IMG/VR virus record: IMGVR_UViG_3300035182_000806
Span: 1-36,399 of that record
Direction: 5' to 3' (one strand)
Source of the DNA: a virus
Length of the DNA stretch: 36,399 nucleotides
Shown here: in pieces, positions 16,355-23,677 of the stretch
How the letters are laid out: every line of letters begins with the position of its first letter
How positions within the stretch are numbered: the first letter of the stretch is position 1
Made by a program: the position numbers and the translations under genes
Notes under the pieces: generated by a model
Told to the model about the DNA's origin: nothing
Databases searched by the model: none
What the model saw: the letters and a program-made list of their open reading frames with translations, nothing else

Positions 16355-17187
16355 TGCCAGCACTCGCGCTCAACGGCATCACCATCCCCATCGCTCGGGA
16401 TGGCATCACGGTCGCAACCGACCTCGTGGGATCTGGCCCCGACCGTGCGCAGGACGGCTCCACGCGCTTCAACTACCAATCGCTCCGGCGACGATGGCAG
16501 TTCAAGACGGAGCGGATGCCGTTGATCGACGCCTCCTTCCTGGCCGCTATCATCGCGGGCCAGGGGGAGCGTTGGGCGTTCGATACGGACATGTACGGCG
16601 ACAAGGGTCAGGGGCCGAGCGTCGCGCCTGGCACACCCACAGGCTCGTCGCTCGCTGCGGGGAAGTACGGCAACGCGCTCACTTTCACAGCTGCTACGGG
16701 CAACGCCGCAATATTCCCGACGCCGCCTGCGCCCGATGGATGGACTGTCTCGCTCTGGTATCAGCAGTCGGCGGGCGGGTTTGATCACTACTTCGTAACG
16801 GCGCTCGGCGATGTCGGCTCGGGCGGCGTCGCGACCGTGTGGAAGAACAACGTGGCGCAGAGCTCGTTCATTCCGTTCTTCATGACGTACGCAGCCGCGA
16901 CGGGCATCTCGCTCAAGAGTCAGGCCGTCATCGCCAACTTCGACGATCTGGTCTTCATTCCTGCGCAGCTGACCACGGTCTCCGCAGCGATCCGCACTCA
17001 GCTTTACACATGGCTCACGACCAACGCCTGGAGCACTCCGTACCCGCGTCTCAGCGCGTCAGGCGACTTCCACACGGTCACGGTCCAGGCGGTAGGCAAG
17101 GTTGGGGACATGACCAACGCGATGTCCGTAGTCAACGGTACGTTTCAGGACAACGCACGGAAGCTCGACTTCGAGCTCTGGGAGTAG
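16354..17187 (+). CDS. Distal tail-like protein with LamG-like insertion
   Basis: The ATG overlaps the tape measure stop (TAATG). The 277-residue protein starts and ends as a tail protein (ALNGITIPIARDGITVATDL ... KVGDMTNAMSVVNGTF ... KLDFELWE). In the middle, about residues 95-195, it carries what looks like a concanavalin/LamG-type domain: KYGNALTFTAATG, DGWTVSLWYQQ, then FDDLVFIPAQLT. Such domains bind sugars in other virion proteins. The place after the tape measure is that of the Dit ring in siphovirus tails; the insertion may help host binding. Dit identity is inferred mainly from order. Confidence 0.65.
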   Translation: MPALALNGITIPIARDGITVATDLVGSGPDRAQDGSTRFNYQSLRRRWQFKTERMPLIDASFLAAIIAGQGERWAFDTDMYGDKGQGPSVAPGTPTGSSLAAGKYGNALTFTAATGNAAIFPTPPAPDGWTVSLWYQQSAGGFDHYFVTALGDVGSGGVATVWKNNVAQSSFIPFFMTYAAATGISLKSQAVIANFDDLVFIPAQLTTVSAAIRTQLYTWLTTNAWSTPYPRLSASGDFHTVTVQAVGKVGDMTNAMSVVNGTFQDNARKLDFELWE

Positions 17188-17190
17188 ACA

Positions 17191-19596
17191 ATGCGCGCAG
17201 ACCGCAACGCTCAGCACCTTGAGTTCTTTACCAACCAGAGCCAAGCGGTCTTCATCCGCGTAGACATCCAGGAGCAAGTCTCAGGAATCTGGCGGGACAT
17301 CACGCTGCGCAGCGGCTACAACATGCTGAGCGGCGCGAAGTTCTCCATGAACGTGGACCAGCCTGGGATGACGCTGGATCTCTCGATCAAGCGCGAGATC
17401 TTCCAGCTGTCGATGGCACCACTCATCACGAAGAGCAAGATCAACGCCGTGTCTGGCTCGTACAGTGCGCTCGTCCGCCCGAATGCCAACGTGCGAGCCT
17501 ACGTTCAAGTTCGCGCGTCGGGCCAGGGCCCTGTCACTACGGGCCACGTGGACGGCGACGGCCTGGCAGGCGCATGGATCTGGATCTTTGACGGGCAGAT
17601 CGACTCGCCTGACTCGGGCGCTGATCCGATGCAAGTGTCTTGCTCCGACTTGATCTCCAGGTTGCAGCGGACGTGGATCAAGACCGAGCGCGTCTACGGA
17701 GTGTGGCAGGCGAGCACCCGCGTCCTCAGCGGCACGGTCGTCGTTCCATCGCCGCAGTCCAGTATCACGCCGAACAACCTGGACGCTCCGACCGGCCCGT
17801 GGTGGCAGGCGCAGAGCACGTTCACGACCGGGACAACGGAGCCAACGTGGCTACTCACACCCATCGTGGGCACGTCCACGGTGACCGACGGCGCTGGCAA
17901 CGTCTGGAAGTGCATCAGCACGAACGTCGCCGATGTCGCTGGCACCGAGCTCGGCGTCCACATGCAACAGATCCTCGACGACAACATGGGCGTCGGCGCC
18001 TGGGCACTCACCACCGTCGGCTCTACGTTCCAGTCGATCAACCCATATAAGCTCACAGGGATGTCCGTCTGGCAGGCGCTCCAGAACGTGGCGGACATCA
18101 TCGGGTGGGTGGTGCGGTACGTATGGGACAACGGGAGCTCGACGTTCAAGCTCAAGTTCTTCGACCCGGTACGCACAGGCGGCTCGAGCGTTCAGTCGTT
18201 TCAGTCGTTTCAATACAACGACATCACGACGTTCAAGCAAGACATCAGTACAGTCCGCAACGACATCGACGTTCGCTACTTCAACAGCGTTGCGAACGTC
18301 GATGCCAGTGGCAATCCAATCGCGAGTACGGTGAACGTCCAGGACGCGACGAGTATCGCAGCCAACGGCGACCTCTACGCAGCCATCGCCGAGGGTGCGG
18401 CCACAGGCATCAACGACGCGACCACAGCTGCGCGCCTGGCCAACGCTGCGCTGACGGACTTGGCGCAGGTGCCGATCCAGACGCAGATAGAGGTGAACTT
18501 CCTGTGGTGGCTTGAGCTCAACGACCTTGTCACGCTGGTCCCCAACGGGCTCCAGTTTGACAGCGCCACGCTCCCGACCACGAACTGGAACGTACTCGCT
18601 GTTTACGGCATCGAGCTCACCTGCAGTACGGACGGCAGCGCAGATACGATGATCAGTCTGCGCAGCGCGCCGTGCTCGGGCGTCTACCGCTGGCACGACA
18701 AGCTCGCCGGCGGAGGTCGCAACGGTGGATCGGTCAAGACACTGACTCCCCACGGGGTGTCGAACATCGTGGCGAACTCCGCCCTCCGCGGGGCCCGCAT
18801 CAGCTACACTATCCCCAGCGCACGGTTGGGCACCTACCGGCACACCGAGCTACACGTCAGCTCCTCGTCAGGCTTTACCCCGGCCTCCGCCACGCTGCGA
18901 GGCACAGGCACAGGCGGCTACTTCCTGCTCGGCGACCTGACTCCCGGCATCACCTACTACTACAGGCTGCTGCACAAGGACGCGCGGGACAACGCTGGCG
19001 TAGCGAGCGCAGAGCGCAGCTTCGTCGCCGGCCAGGTGCAGACCACGGACATTGCCAACAGTGCGGTGCTGCCCACGCAACTCAGCACCCCCCTGCGCAC
19101 GTTCGCGCGCATGGTGATGCCAGTGGGCCCGGAGCTCACGTACCCTGGCAACGACATCGCGATCACCTGGAAGACAACGGCCGACATCGATCCCGCCGCA
19201 GGCTTCCAGTCCGACCACCAGAACTGGAAGAACATCATCAGCGACGGGTGGTTCCGCGTCCGCGTGCACATGCACTGGACGACGAACGTGGTGCCTGGAG
19301 ATCGTCTCCAGCTTTACATCGTCAAGGCCACGGGCGCCACGGTCACGGCGTACTACGGGTCAGGCGTTGCGCTCGCCAATACAGACCGCGCAGGCGCAGA
19401 CGTGATGTTCCTACTGTTCGAGGAAATCATCTTCATCGCGAAGAATGACCAGATCCGTATCCACGCGTCGCTCACTGGTTCGACCACGCTTGGCGCTCTC
19501 ACAACGCGCGTCATGAAGGGTCCGGTCGTCGCTGCTACGCTCGCCGGCTCCACGACGGGTTGCTGGTGGGAGATCGAGCGGTTGCCGTACATCTAA
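17191..19596 (+). CDS. Tail hub / tail-associated protein with FN3-like domain
   Basis: The 801-residue protein begins three bases after the Dit-like gene. The N-terminal ~500 residues look like a baseplate hub (MTLDLSIKREIF, VSCSDLISRLQRTWI, WQALQNVADIIGWVVRYVWD, then DITTFKQDISTVRNDIDVRYF). Within it, residues about 208-245 (TTGTTEPTWLL ... VTDGAGNVWKC) repeat the Thr/Trp insertion pattern of the connector at 8747. Residues about 523-615 read as a fibronectin III domain (SYTIPSARLGTYRHTELHVS ... LTPGITYYYRLLHKDARDN). The C-terminal ~180 residues are a beta domain probably exposed at the tip. Hub and receptor roles are inferred from order and domains. Confidence 0.75.
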   Translation: MRADRNAQHLEFFTNQSQAVFIRVDIQEQVSGIWRDITLRSGYNMLSGAKFSMNVDQPGMTLDLSIKREIFQLSMAPLITKSKINAVSGSYSALVRPNANVRAYVQVRASGQGPVTTGHVDGDGLAGAWIWIFDGQIDSPDSGADPMQVSCSDLISRLQRTWIKTERVYGVWQASTRVLSGTVVVPSPQSSITPNNLDAPTGPWWQAQSTFTTGTTEPTWLLTPIVGTSTVTDGAGNVWKCISTNVADVAGTELGVHMQQILDDNMGVGAWALTTVGSTFQSINPYKLTGMSVWQALQNVADIIGWVVRYVWDNGSSTFKLKFFDPVRTGGSSVQSFQSFQYNDITTFKQDISTVRNDIDVRYFNSVANVDASGNPIASTVNVQDATSIAANGDLYAAIAEGAATGINDATTAARLANAALTDLAQVPIQTQIEVNFLWWLELNDLVTLVPNGLQFDSATLPTTNWNVLAVYGIELTCSTDGSADTMISLRSAPCSGVYRWHDKLAGGGRNGGSVKTLTPHGVSNIVANSALRGARISYTIPSARLGTYRHTELHVSSSSGFTPASATLRGTGTGGYFLLGDLTPGITYYYRLLHKDARDNAGVASAERSFVAGQVQTTDIANSAVLPTQLSTPLRTFARMVMPVGPELTYPGNDIAITWKTTADIDPAAGFQSDHQNWKNIISDGWFRVRVHMHWTTNVVPGDRLQLYIVKATGATVTAYYGSGVALANTDRAGADVMFLLFEEIIFIAKNDQIRIHASLTGSTTLGALTTRVMKGPVVAATLAGSTTGCWWEIERLPYI

Positions 19597-19605
19597 GGAG
19601 CGTCT

Positions 19606-20061
19606 ATGTCAGTCATCGACGTCATCGCGCAGAACGGCATCACAGTCGTCGCGCCTGCGGCGAAGCAACTGTTCTACATCGCGTCGCCAGGTCAGGCCGC
19701 TGTCGCTGCAGGATCCACGTTGCGCGGAGCTCTTCAGGACGTGGCCACCCTCTCAGCGTTCACGAACTCGTGGGTCAACTTCGGAGGAGGCGGGCCCACC
19801 TACGAGTTCGCTGCTTACTGGCTCAACTCGTTCGGCGAAGTGTGCCTTCAGGGCAGCATCAAGGCCGGGACCATGAGCGCGTCCGCGTTCACGCTCCCGG
19901 CTGGGCTGCGCCCCGCGAAGAATCATCAGTACGCAGTCGCGAGCTACAACGGAACCTCAAACATCTACGGGATGGTGGAAGTCACAGCCGCAGGTCTGGT
20001 CGTGCCCACAGTCGGCGCGAATAACCTCATCTCGTTGGATGGCATCAGGTTCACGATCTAG
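19606..20061 (+). CDS. Short tail-tip fibre / receptor-binding candidate
   Basis: The ATG follows AAGGAGCGTC. The 151-residue protein has an N-terminal anchor (residues 1-60). Its C-terminal beta domain has the typical small-appendage pattern: VCLQGSIKAG, SAFTLPAGLRPAKNHQYAV, MVEVTAAGLVVPT, then ISLDGIRFTI. This 'LPAG.RP' pattern is widespread in C-terminal domains of phage tail fibres and tips that meet the host. The gene closes the tail block and precedes the lysis genes. Confidence 0.75.
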   Translation: MSVIDVIAQNGITVVAPAAKQLFYIASPGQAAVAAGSTLRGALQDVATLSAFTNSWVNFGGGGPTYEFAAYWLNSFGEVCLQGSIKAGTMSASAFTLPAGLRPAKNHQYAVASYNGTSNIYGMVEVTAAGLVVPTVGANNLISLDGIRFTI

Positions 20062-20099
20062 TGGAGAGTACTCTCACAACGCAGCGCAAGGAGCATCGC

Positions 20100-20492
20100 A
20101 TGTCAACCGAAGAGCACCCTCCTGCAGCAGAAGCTCAGCACCACGAAAGGGAGGCGCTTGAGCTTCCTGAGCGCGGAGTGCCCGCATGGCTCGCCATCAT
20201 GGGCGTCGCAGTAGGCATCTTCATCTCCGCATCTGGGGCAGTCGGGAGTTACGCGATCATGTCCTGGCGCGTCAACGACACGGACAAGAAGCTGGAAGTG
20301 CAGGCGAAGCAGATCGAAGACCTGCGCGAGAAGCAAGCGAGCCAAGCGGTCTTGATGGGAGAAGTCAAGATCGAGATGACCAACATCGGTAAGAACGTAG
20401 AGGGCCTGGATCGCAGGCAGAGTGAGACAAACGCTCTCCTGCGGGAAGTCATCGCGCACCTCCCGAGCATCGACCACAGCCACACCCACTGA
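20100..20492 (+). CDS. Single-span membrane protein with coiled coil, lysis-region
   Basis: The frame is open from 20061, but the ATG at 20100 has AAGGAG seven bases before it. The 130-residue product has an acidic N-terminus, one hydrophobic span at about residues 28-54 (WLAIMGVAVGIFISASGAVG), then a heptad coiled coil (KKLEVQAKQIEDLREKQASQ) and a His-rich end (IDHSHTH). This topology fits a holin-like or inner-membrane spanin-like protein. With the next genes and the endolysin it would form the lysis cassette. The exact role is not settled. Confidence 0.65.
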   Translation: MSTEEHPPAAEAQHHEREALELPERGVPAWLAIMGVAVGIFISASGAVGSYAIMSWRVNDTDKKLEVQAKQIEDLREKQASQAVLMGEVKIEMTNIGKNVEGLDRRQSETNALLREVIAHLPSIDHSHTH

Positions 20493-20550
20493 TTCCCGCT
20501 CGCCACTCGCGAACGGCTACGTAGCATCCACCCGAAGGAGCACCACCACC

Positions 20551-21141
20551 ATGAAGCGAATCCTCTTGCGGTCCTTGCTGTTCACAACTGCCCCGCTCGT
20601 CGCGACCGCCGAGCCCTCCACCCTCACCTACGACATCGAGCGCCTGGCGCATGCGCAGAGCACCAGCGGTACGGCGGGCGGGGTGGCCACGCCCGCCGCG
20701 CCCGCCGCCGCCTCGAGCTCTGGCGGGGCTGTGCAGTCCCCTCCGACGGCACCCGCGGCCCCGTCCAGCGGGGGCTTCGGCGCCATGCTCTTGGGACTCC
20801 TGTCCTCCAGCTGGGAGTACGTCCTGACCTTGCTGCTCAGTATTCCGGTCATCGCGACCTTGCTGACTGCGCAGCGCAAGAAGCTCATCGCCGACGCGAC
20901 CTTCCATGCGTTCTGGGCTGTGGAGGACGCGGTCTCGGACGCGGACATCAAAAGCCCGATCGTCGACAAGGCAGGCGCGGGCTTGAAGATCGCCAATCAG
21001 TACATGCTGGACCACGGGTGGCGGGGGCTGAAGCCCGGCGAGGTGGACGCGACGAAGACCGTGTTCAAGTCGATGAACGCACAGCTGGACGCGCAGACCA
21101 AGGGCAGCGACTCCCCTTCCTCGGCTCCGAGCCCCAAGTAA
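20551..21141 (+). CDS. Probable holin-like membrane protein
   Basis: The chosen ATG has CGAAGGAGC upstream. The 196-residue product begins with a signal-like segment (MKRILLRSLLFTTAPLVATA), followed by an Ala/Pro/Ser/Gly-rich stretch (about 35-75). A strong membrane span follows at about 76-106 (WEYVLTLLLSIPVIATLLTA), then a helical cytoplasmic or periplasmic part (HAFWAVEDAVSDADIK ... GLKIANQYMLDHGW). Phage holins with a helical tail after the span look similar. It lies two genes before the endolysin. Holin is the best guess; a different membrane role cannot be excluded. Confidence 0.6.
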   Translation: MKRILLRSLLFTTAPLVATAEPSTLTYDIERLAHAQSTSGTAGGVATPAAPAAASSSGGAVQSPPTAPAAPSSGGFGAMLLGLLSSSWEYVLTLLLSIPVIATLLTAQRKKLIADATFHAFWAVEDAVSDADIKSPIVDKAGAGLKIANQYMLDHGWRGLKPGEVDATKTVFKSMNAQLDAQTKGSDSPSSAPSPK

Positions 21142-21170
21142 CCGGGCTTCAGGTTCGGAGCAGCATCTTC

Positions 21171-21359
21171 GTGGAGCACGACGGACTCGGCGATATGTTC
21201 AGCGCGCCGATCAGCCGCGCAGGTGCGCGCGTCGAGCTCCAGAAGCCCATCGTCGGCGGGCTGTTCAGCTTCGCAGCCGGCGAAGCCGCGATGTCTAAGC
21301 AGCCCGCGGGTTGGACTCCGGACTTGCGCGTGAGCGCAGGGCTGGGCTTCAACTTCTGA
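21171..21359 (+). CDS. Small protein between holin and endolysin
   Basis: The frame 21142-21359 is open with plausible residues (MFSAPISRAGARVELQKPIV ... LRVSAGLGFNF). The ending in alternating hydrophobic residues and a final phenylalanine is like the last strand of an outer-membrane barrel. The start is uncertain: GTG at 21171 gives 62 residues with a GGAG 10-14 bases upstream, while ATG at 21195 gives 54. A role in the last lysis step is possible but unsupported beyond position and the C-terminal pattern. Confidence 0.45.
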   Translation: MEHDGLGDMFSAPISRAGARVELQKPIVGGLFSFAAGEAAMSKQPAGWTPDLRVSAGLGFNF

Positions 21360-21365
21360 GCACAA

Positions 21366-21395
21366 CGCCCGACCATCCGCAAGGGTGGTCGGGCG
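21366..21395 (+). terminator. Intrinsic terminator upstream of the endolysin
   Basis: CGCCCGACCA (21366-21375) pairs with TGGTCGGGCG (21386-21395). The inner TCC-GCAA-GGG closes on a GCAA tetraloop. ATTTTCGTTTTC follows. It is the same design as 11457-11488. The endolysin gene starts 27 bases later, so its mRNA must come from read-through or from an unrecognised promoter. Confidence 0.8.
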
Positions 21396-21421
21396 ATTTT
21401 CGTTTTCAACTGGAGTCCCAA

Positions 21422-22030
21422 ATGCAAGTGGAATTTTCGCAATTGCAGAAGATCGCTCCTCGTGCTACGCTCGAGAGTTTCGTCGGACTCAACGAGGCCA
21501 TGGCGGAGTTCGGCATCGACACGCCGCTGCGTGCAGCCATGTTCCTCGGGCAGCTGTCCGAGGAGTGCATTGAATTCACCACCTTCCGCGAGATCTGGGG
21601 CCCCTCGAAGGACCAGCTTCGGTACGAGCGGCCCATGCTGGCCGATGGCTCACTCGCACCGAAAGTCAATCCGCTTACCACGAAGGTCCCGACGTGGCAA
21701 GTCCTGGGAAACTGGCGGCGAGGCGACGGGAAGCTGTTCATGGGACGGGGCGGCATCCAGCTGACCGGAGGCGGGAACTATGAGGAGTGTGGCACGGAGC
21801 TCAAGCTGGCGCTGCACGAGCAGCCATGGCTCGCCGAGCTCGCCGAGAACCGCTACCGGGTGAGCGGCTGGTACTGGAGAAAACACAAGCTGAACGCGCC
21901 CTCCGACGAAGGCGACGTGCGGCGTGCAACGCTGCTGATCAATGGGCCCGGCCTGTATGGCCTGGCGCAGCGGGAGGCTTACTACACCCGGGCGCTTGCC
22001 GCTCTCGGGGCTGTGGCGGCCTGCAGCTAG
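21422..22030 (+). CDS. Endolysin, glycoside hydrolase family 19 (chitinase-like)
   Basis: The frame is open from 21311, but ATG 21422 with GGAGTCCCAA before it fits the terminator upstream. The 202 residues match phage GH19 lysozymes. RAAMFLGQLSEECIEFTTFRE carries the first catalytic Glu (E47 or E48) and the second (E57). GDGKLFMGRGGIQLTGGGNYE (split over residues 101-122) is the conserved central motif, and RVSGWYWRKHKLNAPSD follows. The enzyme cleaves the glycan of peptidoglycan. No signal peptide is seen, so export depends on a holin. It is the last plus-strand gene. Confidence 0.85.
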   Translation: MQVEFSQLQKIAPRATLESFVGLNEAMAEFGIDTPLRAAMFLGQLSEECIEFTTFREIWGPSKDQLRYERPMLADGSLAPKVNPLTTKVPTWQVLGNWRRGDGKLFMGRGGIQLTGGGNYEECGTELKLALHEQPWLAELAENRYRVSGWYWRKHKLNAPSDEGDVRRATLLINGPGLYGLAQREAYYTRALAALGAVAACS

Positions 22031-22084
22031 GCGCCAGAGCCCGCGGCCTGTGCAGGCTATGCCACGGGCCGGGCCGCCTGCCGT

Positions 22085-22101
22085 TAGCCCTCTGGCGGGG
22101 C
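22085..22101 (+). repeat. 17-bp repeat, copy 2
   Basis: Identical to 8377-8393. It lies in the 200-bp junction 22031-22230 between converging gene blocks. That junction otherwise holds GC-rich dyads and the terminator at 22161. Confidence 0.55.
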
Positions 22102-22160
22102 GTATAGGACGCCGAACTGGGCCTCGCCGGCCCGGGGCGCGCTCATAGACCCACAAACGC

Positions 22161-22196
22161 AGCGGGCCCGGCTCCTTTTCAGGAACCGGGCCCGCT
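22161..22196 (+). terminator. Strong terminator at the convergent junction
   Basis: AGCGGGCCCGG (22161-22171) pairs with CCGGGCCCGCT (22186-22196). TCCT-TTTC-AGGA inside extends the stem after one mismatch. TTTTCGTC follows on the plus strand. It would end the late transcript from the left. On the minus strand the T tract is weaker, but it may also end the gene at 22231-22629. Confidence 0.85.
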
Positions 22197-22230
22197 TTTC
22201 GTCGTTGAAGCTCAGTCCACCAACCGCTGG

Positions 22231-22629
22231 CTACTTCGCCTCGGTCAGCTTGACGAATCCGTGCTTCTCGTCCCATCGCAAGTCGGCCATCCGCCCGCCC
22301 GCGGCGAGCAGCTGCTCGACCGTCTGCCCGTCATTCGTGTAGAGGGCGAAGCGCGCCTGGCCGTGCTCGGTGCGCTTGGGGTTCTCGGTCGCGAGAACCT
22401 CGATGGTCGACGAGAGCAGCGCGGCCTTCTTCAGCTGGCCTTCGGTCGGCGCCTTCGGCTCCTTCGGGGTCTCCACCTCGCCCTCGGTGGGGGTCGCGGC
22501 GGCGGGGGCGACCTTCGCCGGCTTCGCGGGCTTCGCGGGCTTCGCGGCGGGCGCAGCGGCGGGCGCAGCGGCGGGCGCAGCGGCGGGCGCAGCGACTGGG
22601 GCGGTCTTCGGGGCAGTCTTCGGGGCCAT
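22231..22629 (-). CDS. Ala/Pro-rich protein with shared C-terminal module (member 1)
   Basis: The 132-residue protein begins with an Ala/Pro/Lys-rich, probably unfolded arm (residues 1-60). Residues about 82-128 form the module shared by six proteins in this block: ENPKRTEHGQARFALY, then TVEQLLAAGGRMADLRWDEK and HGFVKL. I know similar short C-terminal stretches from uncharacterised phage proteins but no proven function. The arm is encoded by four perfect 12-bp repeats (22544-22591) and three 9-bp repeats just beside them, a replication-slippage region. It is the last gene of the minus block; a near-consensus promoter lies at 22698-22726. Confidence 0.75.
   Translation of the reverse strand: MAPKTAPKTAPVAAPAAAPAAAPAAAPAAKPAKPAKPAKVAPAAATPTEGEVETPKEPKAPTEGQLKKAALLSSTIEVLATENPKRTEHGQARFALYTNDGQTVEQLLAAGGRMADLRWDEKHGFVKLTEAK
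22544..22591 (-). repeat. Four tandem 12-bp repeats inside the Ala/Pro-rich coding region
   Basis: GCGGCGGGCGCA (plus-strand reading) occurs four times without change. The repeats are in frame and encode Pro-Ala-Ala-Ala units, so copy-number change would alter the arm by four residues without breaking the gene. Confidence 0.9.
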
Positions 22630-22697
22630 GATGTTGCTCCTGGGGATTCCAGCGTTTGCTGGTTGGATGCGCCGAGCACCATTGCTCGGTGTGAGGA

Positions 22698-22726
22698 TGT
22701 ATAGCGTGGGCTACGTAGGAGTGCAA
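22698..22726 (-). promoter_or_regulatory. Sigma70-type promoter for 22231-22629
   Basis: Read on the minus strand: TTGCAC, 17 bases, TATACA. An A-rich stretch lies upstream. The leader folds into CCGAGCA-ATGG-TGCTCGG. This is the closest to consensus of the array. Confidence 0.8.
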
Positions 22727-22762
22727 GTTCTTTCGTACTTATTTTGCCAAGTGCCTGAATTT

Positions 22763-22990
22763 TCAGGTCTTTTTCTGAGCCTCCTCGTGCTCGTCATACA
22801 GGTACAGCCGGGCCACAGTGCGATTCCCAAGCTTCAGCCAGGCCGCGCTGACCTCCTTGCCTGTGGGCGCAGCGGCGACGAGCAGCCCCAGGAATGCCTT
22901 GATGGCTGTGCGGTCGTTCGGCTCCATCATGGTGGAGGGCCGCGGCTGCTTACCGCCCGGCCCGAGGAAGAGGTACGTGTACTCCTTCAC
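22763..22990 (-). CDS. Hypothetical small protein (75 aa, GTG start)
   Basis: The GTG start overlaps the stop of the preceding gene in a GTGA, indicating coupling. AGAAKAFLGLL-like helices with a charged tail (DEHEEAQKKT) are seen; no motif is recognised. The residues VARLYLYDEHEEA suggest a compact alpha/beta protein. The stop codon lies in a CCTGAA / TTCAGG dyad that may act as a weak terminator. Confidence 0.65.
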   Translation of the reverse strand: MKEYTYLFLGPGGKQPRPSTMMEPNDRTAIKAFLGLLVAAAPTGKEVSAAWLKLGNRTVARLYLYDEHEEAQKKT

Positions 22991-23250
22991 GACTCAAACT
23001 CCTTGCCGCAAAAGCACGCCTGCGCCGAGATGGGATTCAACTCGGTGCAACCGCCGCACACCTTCGCCAGCTGGTAGCCTCCGGGCGTGGCGCAGTCCGC
23101 CCCGGGCACCGCATTCTCGCCCTCTCCGCGGAAGAGCTTCCGGGCCAGCTGGCCCGCCCCGTCCACGGCCCGAACGAGCAGTGCGTGTTCCTTGGTCAAG
23201 GTCTTCAGCGCCTGGCGCATGGTGCTCGGTCCACGATTTCGCTTTGCCAT
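22987..23250 (-). CDS. Small zinc-ribbon-like protein (87 aa)
   Basis: The ATG follows AAGGAGCAGACC. The N-terminal part is a basic helix (KRNRGPSTMRQALKTLTKEH). The C-terminal part has CGGCTELNPISAQACFCG, i.e. CxxC followed by CxC, with an earlier Cys in DCATPGG; this looks like a small zinc-binding knuckle. It is the middle gene of a three-gene operon (23266-23445, 22987-23250, 22763-22990). The function is unknown; small zinc proteins of phages often bind host enzymes or nucleic acid. Confidence 0.7.
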   Translation of the reverse strand: MAKRNRGPSTMRQALKTLTKEHALLVRAVDGAGQLARKLFRGEGENAVPGADCATPGGYQLAKVCGGCTELNPISAQACFCGKEFES

Positions 23251-23265
23251 GGTCTGCTCCTTGTG

Positions 23266-23445
23266 CTACGATGAAGGGTTGTCGCGGAGATGTTGTGCGG
23301 CCATCTTCTCCACGCGCTGCGCCTGCTCTTCTTGCGGACCACGTTGGCCCGGCTCTGCGCGCCATGCCGCGGCGCAGCGCAGAAGGTACGCGTGATGCTC
23401 CCGTCGGTTCCGCAGGTTGTTGTCCGCTCCAAGAAACTTCCTCAC
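23266..23445 (-). CDS. Hypothetical small protein (59 aa, GTG start)
   Basis: The frame starts at GTG 23445, five bases after GGGAGG, and ends at TAG 23266. The product (starting RKFLGADNNLRNRREHHAYL after the initiator, then GPQEEQAQRVEKMAAQHL) is charged, helical and coding-like. Its stop is followed after 15 bases by the next ATG, whose ribosome site AAGGAG lies in between. A promoter of the local type is 25 bases upstream. No family is recognised. Confidence 0.65.
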   Translation of the reverse strand: MRKFLGADNNLRNRREHHAYLLRCAAAWRAEPGQRGPQEEQAQRVEKMAAQHLRDNPSS

Positions 23446-23469
23446 GTGTACCTCCCAGGTACCGCGCCG

Positions 23470-23498
23470 ACCCTACACGGGCCGGGCGCAGCGTGCAA
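23470..23498 (-). promoter_or_regulatory. Promoter candidate for the operon starting at 23445
   Basis: Minus-strand reading: TTGCAC, 17 bases, TAGGGT. The -35 box and spacing match the array; the -10 is weaker than in the other members. Confidence 0.5.
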
Positions 23499-23506
23499 CC
23501 ATGAAC

Positions 23507-23623
23507 CTAACTGCGAGCCGTGGCGTCGAACGCCTTGCGCGACTGGCGCTTCGCCATCGGCCGCGCGCAGCGGGTGCAAGCGTTCAACCGAACCGAAGCG
23601 TGCTTCCCAGCTGCGCTGTTCAT
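23507..23623 (-). CDS. Possible 38-aa protein, perhaps leaderless
   Basis: A promoter of the standard design (23630-23658) needs a target. The only open frame between it and the next promoter starts at ATG 23623, seven bases beyond the -10 box, so the transcript would begin at or near the ATG. The product (MNSAAGKHASVRLNACTRCA, ending KAFDATARS) has one CxxC and a basic middle. Residue content is plausible but too short for proof. The alternative is that the 110-bp transcript is a small RNA or the remnant of a lost gene. Confidence 0.35.
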   Translation of the reverse strand: MNSAAGKHASVRLNACTRCARPMAKRQSRKAFDATARS

Positions 23624-23629
23624 GCGAGA

Positions 23630-23658
23630 AGAGTAACCCGGGGCTTCGCAGGTTGCAA
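23630..23658 (-). promoter_or_regulatory. Promoter overlapping a terminator hairpin
   Basis: Minus-strand reading: TTGCAA, 17 bases, TACTCT, with AGAAATCGTCA nine bases before the -35. The 10-bp perfect stem CCCGGGGCTT / AAGCCCCGGG (23637-23646 / 23657-23666) covers most of the spacer and part of the -35. TTACTCTTCT follows, so the same bases can end the upstream gene's transcript. Confidence 0.8.
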
Positions 23659-23677
23659 GCCCCGGGATGACGATTTC

